Source: Devosia sp. 2618 | Lineage (GTDB): Bacteria; Pseudomonadota; Alphaproteobacteria; Rhizobiales; Devosiaceae | Direction of reading: 5' to 3' | Length of the DNA stretch: 64,000 nucleotides | Assembly (NCBI RefSeq): GCF_040546815.1 | Contig: NZ_JBEPOO010000001.1 | Span: forward strand, 3,224,001-3,288,000 | Part shown: positions 61,212 through 64,000 of the stretch, in pieces | How positions within the stretch are numbered: the first letter of the stretch is position 1 | How the letters are laid out: every line of letters begins with the position of its first letter | The notes under the pieces: generated by a model | What the model was told of the DNA's origin: nothing | What the model saw: the letters and a program-made list of their open reading frames with translations, nothing else | The model's database searches: none | Made by a program: the position numbers and the translations under genes

Positions 61212-62051
61212 CTAGCGCACTCCCCGCCGAGCCCCCCCAACGATTTGTGACGGGTTGACGAAGCGCAGGGCCACCAGAAGCCAGAACATCGCGGTGGCCA
61301 TGTAAATAACGGCGAGCGCATCGACCGATTGGGTCGCACGCACCCCAGGCGAGAACACGGCATAATAGAGCGCCACGACCAAGGTCTGGTTGGTCGGGCC
61401 CGCCGTGAGGAAGGTCAGTTCGAACTCCGAGATGGTGCGCACCATGGCGAGTAGGAGCGCAGCCAGCGCCCCAGGCAGCATCAGCGGCAGCAGGACATGG
61501 ACAAACAGCTGGAAGGTATTGGCGCCGAAAACCCGCGCCGCCGCCTCGATCCGCGTATCGATCTGCTCGATGAACGGGATCATGATGAGGATGACGAAGG
61601 GGACCGTGTTGACCAAATTGGCCAGCACCACACCCCAGTAGGTCCCGCCCAGTCCGCTCTGGTACAGCACCGTTGCCAGCGGAATGCCGAAGGTAATGTG
61701 CGGCACGAGGACCGGCAGCAGGAAGCCGAGCATGACGAAGCGCTTACCTGGGAAATCCCGGCGTGCCAAGGCGTAGGCCGCAGGAATGCCGATCAGCCCC
61801 GACAACACGACCACGGCCAGCACGATCTGCAGGGTAACCAGGAGCACCTGGCTCAAGTTGAATTCGCCCCACGCAGAAGCGTACCAATTGGTGGTGAAGG
61901 CCTCCGGCAACCAGCCGCCAAACCAGCTGGTGCCCAGTGAATTAGTCACCACCGCGCCGATCATGGCGACGATATTGATGATGATGAAGGCCATCACAAT
62001 CCAGACGACGATGGACCATAGGCGGGCGCCGGGCGATGTATCGCGTTGCAT
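61212..62051 (-). CDS. Polyamine/iron-type ABC importer, permease 2
   Basis: Permease of 279 residues with six segments, starting IVVWIVMAFIIINIVAMIGA. The EAA loop is IEAAARVFGANTFQLFVHVLLP at about residues 165-186, close to PotC-type permeases. It starts four bases after permease 1 and lies 50 bp before the binding-protein gene. Confidence 0.92.
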   Translation of the reverse strand: MQRDTSPGARLWSIVVWIVMAFIIINIVAMIGAVVTNSLGTSWFGGWLPEAFTTNWYASAWGEFNLSQVLLVTLQIVLAVVVLSGLIGIPAAYALARRDFPGKRFVMLGFLLPVLVPHITFGIPLATVLYQSGLGGTYWGVVLANLVNTVPFVILIMIPFIEQIDTRIEAAARVFGANTFQLFVHVLLPLMLPGALAALLLAMVRTISEFELTFLTAGPTNQTLVVALYYAVFSPGVRATQSVDALAVIYMATAMFWLLVALRFVNPSQIVGGARRGVR

Positions 62052-62054
62052 GAC

Positions 62055-62954
62055 TTAACCTTTCGCGCCGGCGCTGGAGCCGCGGAAGAACAGGCCGCGT
62101 AAAGCCAGAACGGCGACAAAGACCAGCAATTGGCAGGCGGCCATGACCATGGCGATCGCCGATGCCATTGAGAAATCGAACTGCTCGAATGCTGCCTGGT
62201 AGGCGGCGACGGCGATGACCCGTGTCGAACCGGCGGGAGCCCCAAGCAGGACAGCCGTAGGAAACACCGAGAACGCCTGTACGAAGGACAAGCAGAAGGT
62301 GATCGCCAATCCCGGGACCATCAGCGGCAACAGCACATGGATGAAGCGCTGGCGACCGTTGGCGCCCAGCGTGGCCGCGGCCTTCTCGATCGATGGGTTG
62401 ATGCCGGATACGTAGGACTGCGTCATCAGGAAGGTGAACGGAAAGCCGGTAACCAACAGAGCAGCAAAGACGCCCCAGTAATTGTGAGTCAGCCGGAGTG
62501 GCTCCGAAATGATGCCAAACATCATCAGCACTCGATTGAACCACCCGAGCGGCCCCAAATAGTTGAGCAGACCTTGGGCCACCAGAACGGTGCCCAGAGT
62601 AATCGGCAGGATTAGGATGACGCTGAGCAGCCAAGACCGCTGCAGCTGGCGCAGGCGTAGCGCCACGGGCACGGCGATCAGGATATTGGTCAATGTCACC
62701 GGCAGCGCGAGCGCCAGAGTGGTGGGCAATGTGCGCGCCAGATACGGCTCAGAGAAGAAGCGCGTATAGTTGGCCGGCCAGTCTCCCGCATTGCGTGGGT
62801 TGAACGACAGCACCAGCCCATAGAGAAAAGGGTAGAGAAAGAGGCAGATAATCAGAATGCCAGCAGGCACCGCCAGCAGCGTCGCGCCATCAACGCCGCG
62901 TTCGGCGAGGCGCTGGCGCCAAGTCAGGTTAGATACGCGTGCGACAGCAGACAT
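62055..62954 (-). CDS. Polyamine/iron-type ABC importer, permease 1
   Basis: Permease of 299 residues with six segments. The first segment LLAVPAGILIICLFLYPFLY is followed by a periplasmic loop with FFSEPYLARTLPTTL, and the EAA loop is IEKAAATLGANGRQRFIHVL. ATG 62954 has GAGG at a better distance than the in-frame GTG at 62960 that touches the ATPase stop. It pairs with permease 2 to form the membrane channel. Confidence 0.92.
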   Translation of the reverse strand: MSAVARVSNLTWRQRLAERGVDGATLLAVPAGILIICLFLYPFLYGLVLSFNPRNAGDWPANYTRFFSEPYLARTLPTTLALALPVTLTNILIAVPVALRLRQLQRSWLLSVILILPITLGTVLVAQGLLNYLGPLGWFNRVLMMFGIISEPLRLTHNYWGVFAALLVTGFPFTFLMTQSYVSGINPSIEKAAATLGANGRQRFIHVLLPLMVPGLAITFCLSFVQAFSVFPTAVLLGAPAGSTRVIAVAAYQAAFEQFDFSMASAIAMVMAACQLLVFVAVLALRGLFFRGSSAGAKG

Positions 62955-62959
62955 CGTCA

Positions 62960-64000
62960 CTACCTCACTCCCTCAGCGCGCGGGAACACCAATGCGCGTT
63001 CGCCATCAGCGTTCAGGGCAACCTGGCTGCCGAGAGCTGCCGACTGGTTTGACCGGAACACCAACTCGCCCCCGTCAGTGCCGCGCCCTGTCCCGACGAA
63101 CTCACGCCCGCGGTATTCCATCGTCTCGACCGTCGTGGAAATGCTATTCGGACCACCGGCAGCGGCAATCAGATCGTCAGGGCGCACCGCCACTACGACC
63201 TGGCTGCCCACGACCAGCCCGCCGCAGTGTTGCCCATAAATTTCAGCACCCCCAGCGTCGACAGTGACTTTGTCGCCATAGACCCTCTTGACCACGCCCG
63301 CGATACGATTGCGGAAGCCCATGAATTCAGCGACGTCCAAATGCGCGGGACGATCATAGAGCTCAGTGGGCGTCCCCACCTGACGGATGCGACCGTCGCG
63401 CAGCACCACTATGCGGTCTGCCAGCGAAAGCGCCTCTTCCTGGTCGTGGGTAACGTATATCGTGGTGGCGCCCAGCTCATTGTGAATACGGCGGATTTCC
63501 GAGCGCATCTCCAGACGCAGCTTGGCGTCCAAATTCGACAGCGGCTCATCCATCAGCACCAGCGTAGGCTCGACCACGATAGCGCGAGCAATGGCTACGC
63601 GCTGCTGCTGGCCGCCAGACAGCTGCGATGGCAGCTTTTCTTCCTGTCCCTCAAGCCGAACCACCTTGATCGCCTCATCGGTGCGGCGACGAATTTCAGC
63701 CGCAGGAACATGGCGCATCCGCAGCCCGAAGCCGACATTCTTGCGGACGTTCATATGGGGGAACAATGCGTAGTTTTGAAACACCATGCCAAAGCCCCGA
63801 TCCTCGGGGCGCATGACATCAATGCGCCGATCATCCACCCAAATTGCACCAGCGGTGACATTCAGCAAACCAGCAATACAATTAAGAGTAGTAGACTTTC
63901 CACACCCTGATGGACCAAGCAACGCAATGAACTCACCACGACGTATCGTTATATTGATATCAACAAGCGCGTTAAAATCGCCAAACGAACGAGCGACCCC
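62960..64000 (-). CDS. Polyamine/iron-type ABC importer, ATPase (5' end outside window)
   Basis: ATPase of the PotA/UgpC-like group, 346 residues visible. The frame is open to the last base (ARSFGDFNALVDINITIRRG precedes Walker A), so the true start lies just outside the window. Motifs are Walker A GPSGCGKST, signature LSGGQQQRVAIARA, Walker B LVLMDEPLSNLD and the H-loop THDQEEALSLADRI. A TOBE domain at the C-terminus reads YGDKVTVDAGGAEIYGQ and onward. It is the first visible gene of the leftward operon, and the operon promoter is beyond the edge. Confidence 0.93.
   Translation of the reverse strand, partial: GVARSFGDFNALVDINITIRRGEFIALLGPSGCGKSTTLNCIAGLLNVTAGAIWVDDRRIDVMRPEDRGFGMVFQNYALFPHMNVRKNVGFGLRMRHVPAAEIRRRTDEAIKVVRLEGQEEKLPSQLSGGQQQRVAIARAIVVEPTLVLMDEPLSNLDAKLRLEMRSEIRRIHNELGATTIYVTHDQEEALSLADRIVVLRDGRIRQVGTPTELYDRPAHLDVAEFMGFRNRIAGVVKRVYGDKVTVDAGGAEIYGQHCGGLVVGSQVVVAVRPDDLIAAAGGPNSISTTVETMEYRGREFVGTGRGTDGGELVFRSNQSAALGSQVALNADGERALVFPRAEGVR

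Noticed and set aside
1-64000. CRISPR array, tRNA, rRNA or replication origin
   Set aside because: No regularly spaced repeats, no tRNA-like or rRNA-like sequence and no replication initiator gene or iteron array were found.

Overview
The window reads as one GC-rich chromosomal segment of an alphaproteobacterium. The style (about 60 percent GC, tightly overlapping operons, an unusually dense set of solute-importing ABC and tripartite transporters, LacI/GntR/AraC/LysR regulators beside catabolic genes) fits the order Hyphomicrobiales, and a Devosia-like organism is my best guess. That is inference: no rRNA or housekeeping marker is present. No tRNA, rRNA or CRISPR array was seen. The segment is an accessory catabolic region holding eight importer systems, seven of them apparently intact.

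Layout. 1-4.4 kb: the end of a GMC flavoprotein alcohol oxidase, then a ribose-type ABC importer. 4.4-14.9 kb: a nitrogen-compound module with a FeaR-like AraC regulator, aldehyde dehydrogenase, amidase, APC amine/amino-acid permease, a small membrane protein, a copper amine oxidase (topaquinone site conserved), a second AraC regulator and an M20 amidohydrolase. 14.9-20.6 kb: a polyamine-type ABC importer with a 5-formyltetrahydrofolate cyclo-ligase-like gene and a LysR regulator. 20.7-26.3 kb: ordinary single genes (SDR epimerase with divergent MmyB-type regulator, bestrophin, free methionine sulfoxide reductase, methyltransferase, LysR, DUF6314).

26.3-29.65 kb: a TrmO-like gene with a FecCD-type ABC importer. 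A ModE-like palindrome upstream of its binding protein suggests molybdate or tungstate rather than iron as the substrate. 29.8-36.4 kb: a dipeptide-type ABC operon with an embedded Sapep-type peptidase and a fused double ATPase. 36.8-43.7 kb: a second ribose-type ABC operon with its own LacI regulator and a Gfo/Idh/MocA dehydrogenase; a perfect LacI-type operator lies in its promoter. 44.3-51.1 kb: two divergent operons, one with an aldolase of the DHDPS family, a GntR regulator and a type II dehydroquinase, the other with a TctBAC tripartite carboxylate importer, a formamidase-family enzyme and an RraA-family lyase. This looks like an uncharacterised carboxylate/amide pathway.

51.3-56.2 kb is a decay zone. 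It holds remnants of an IS3 transposase gene, a plasmid relaxase and a tyrosine recombinase, then a frameshifted amino-acid ABC importer, a frameshifted Bcr-type efflux pump and unrecognisable debris. 56.2-64 kb: a leftward operon with a polyamine/iron-type ABC importer (its ATPase cut by the window end), a DadA-like FAD amine oxidoreductase, a GlcG-family protein, a NagB-type deaminase and a LacI regulator. Together these suggest uptake and breakdown of an amino sugar or an N-substituted sugar amine.
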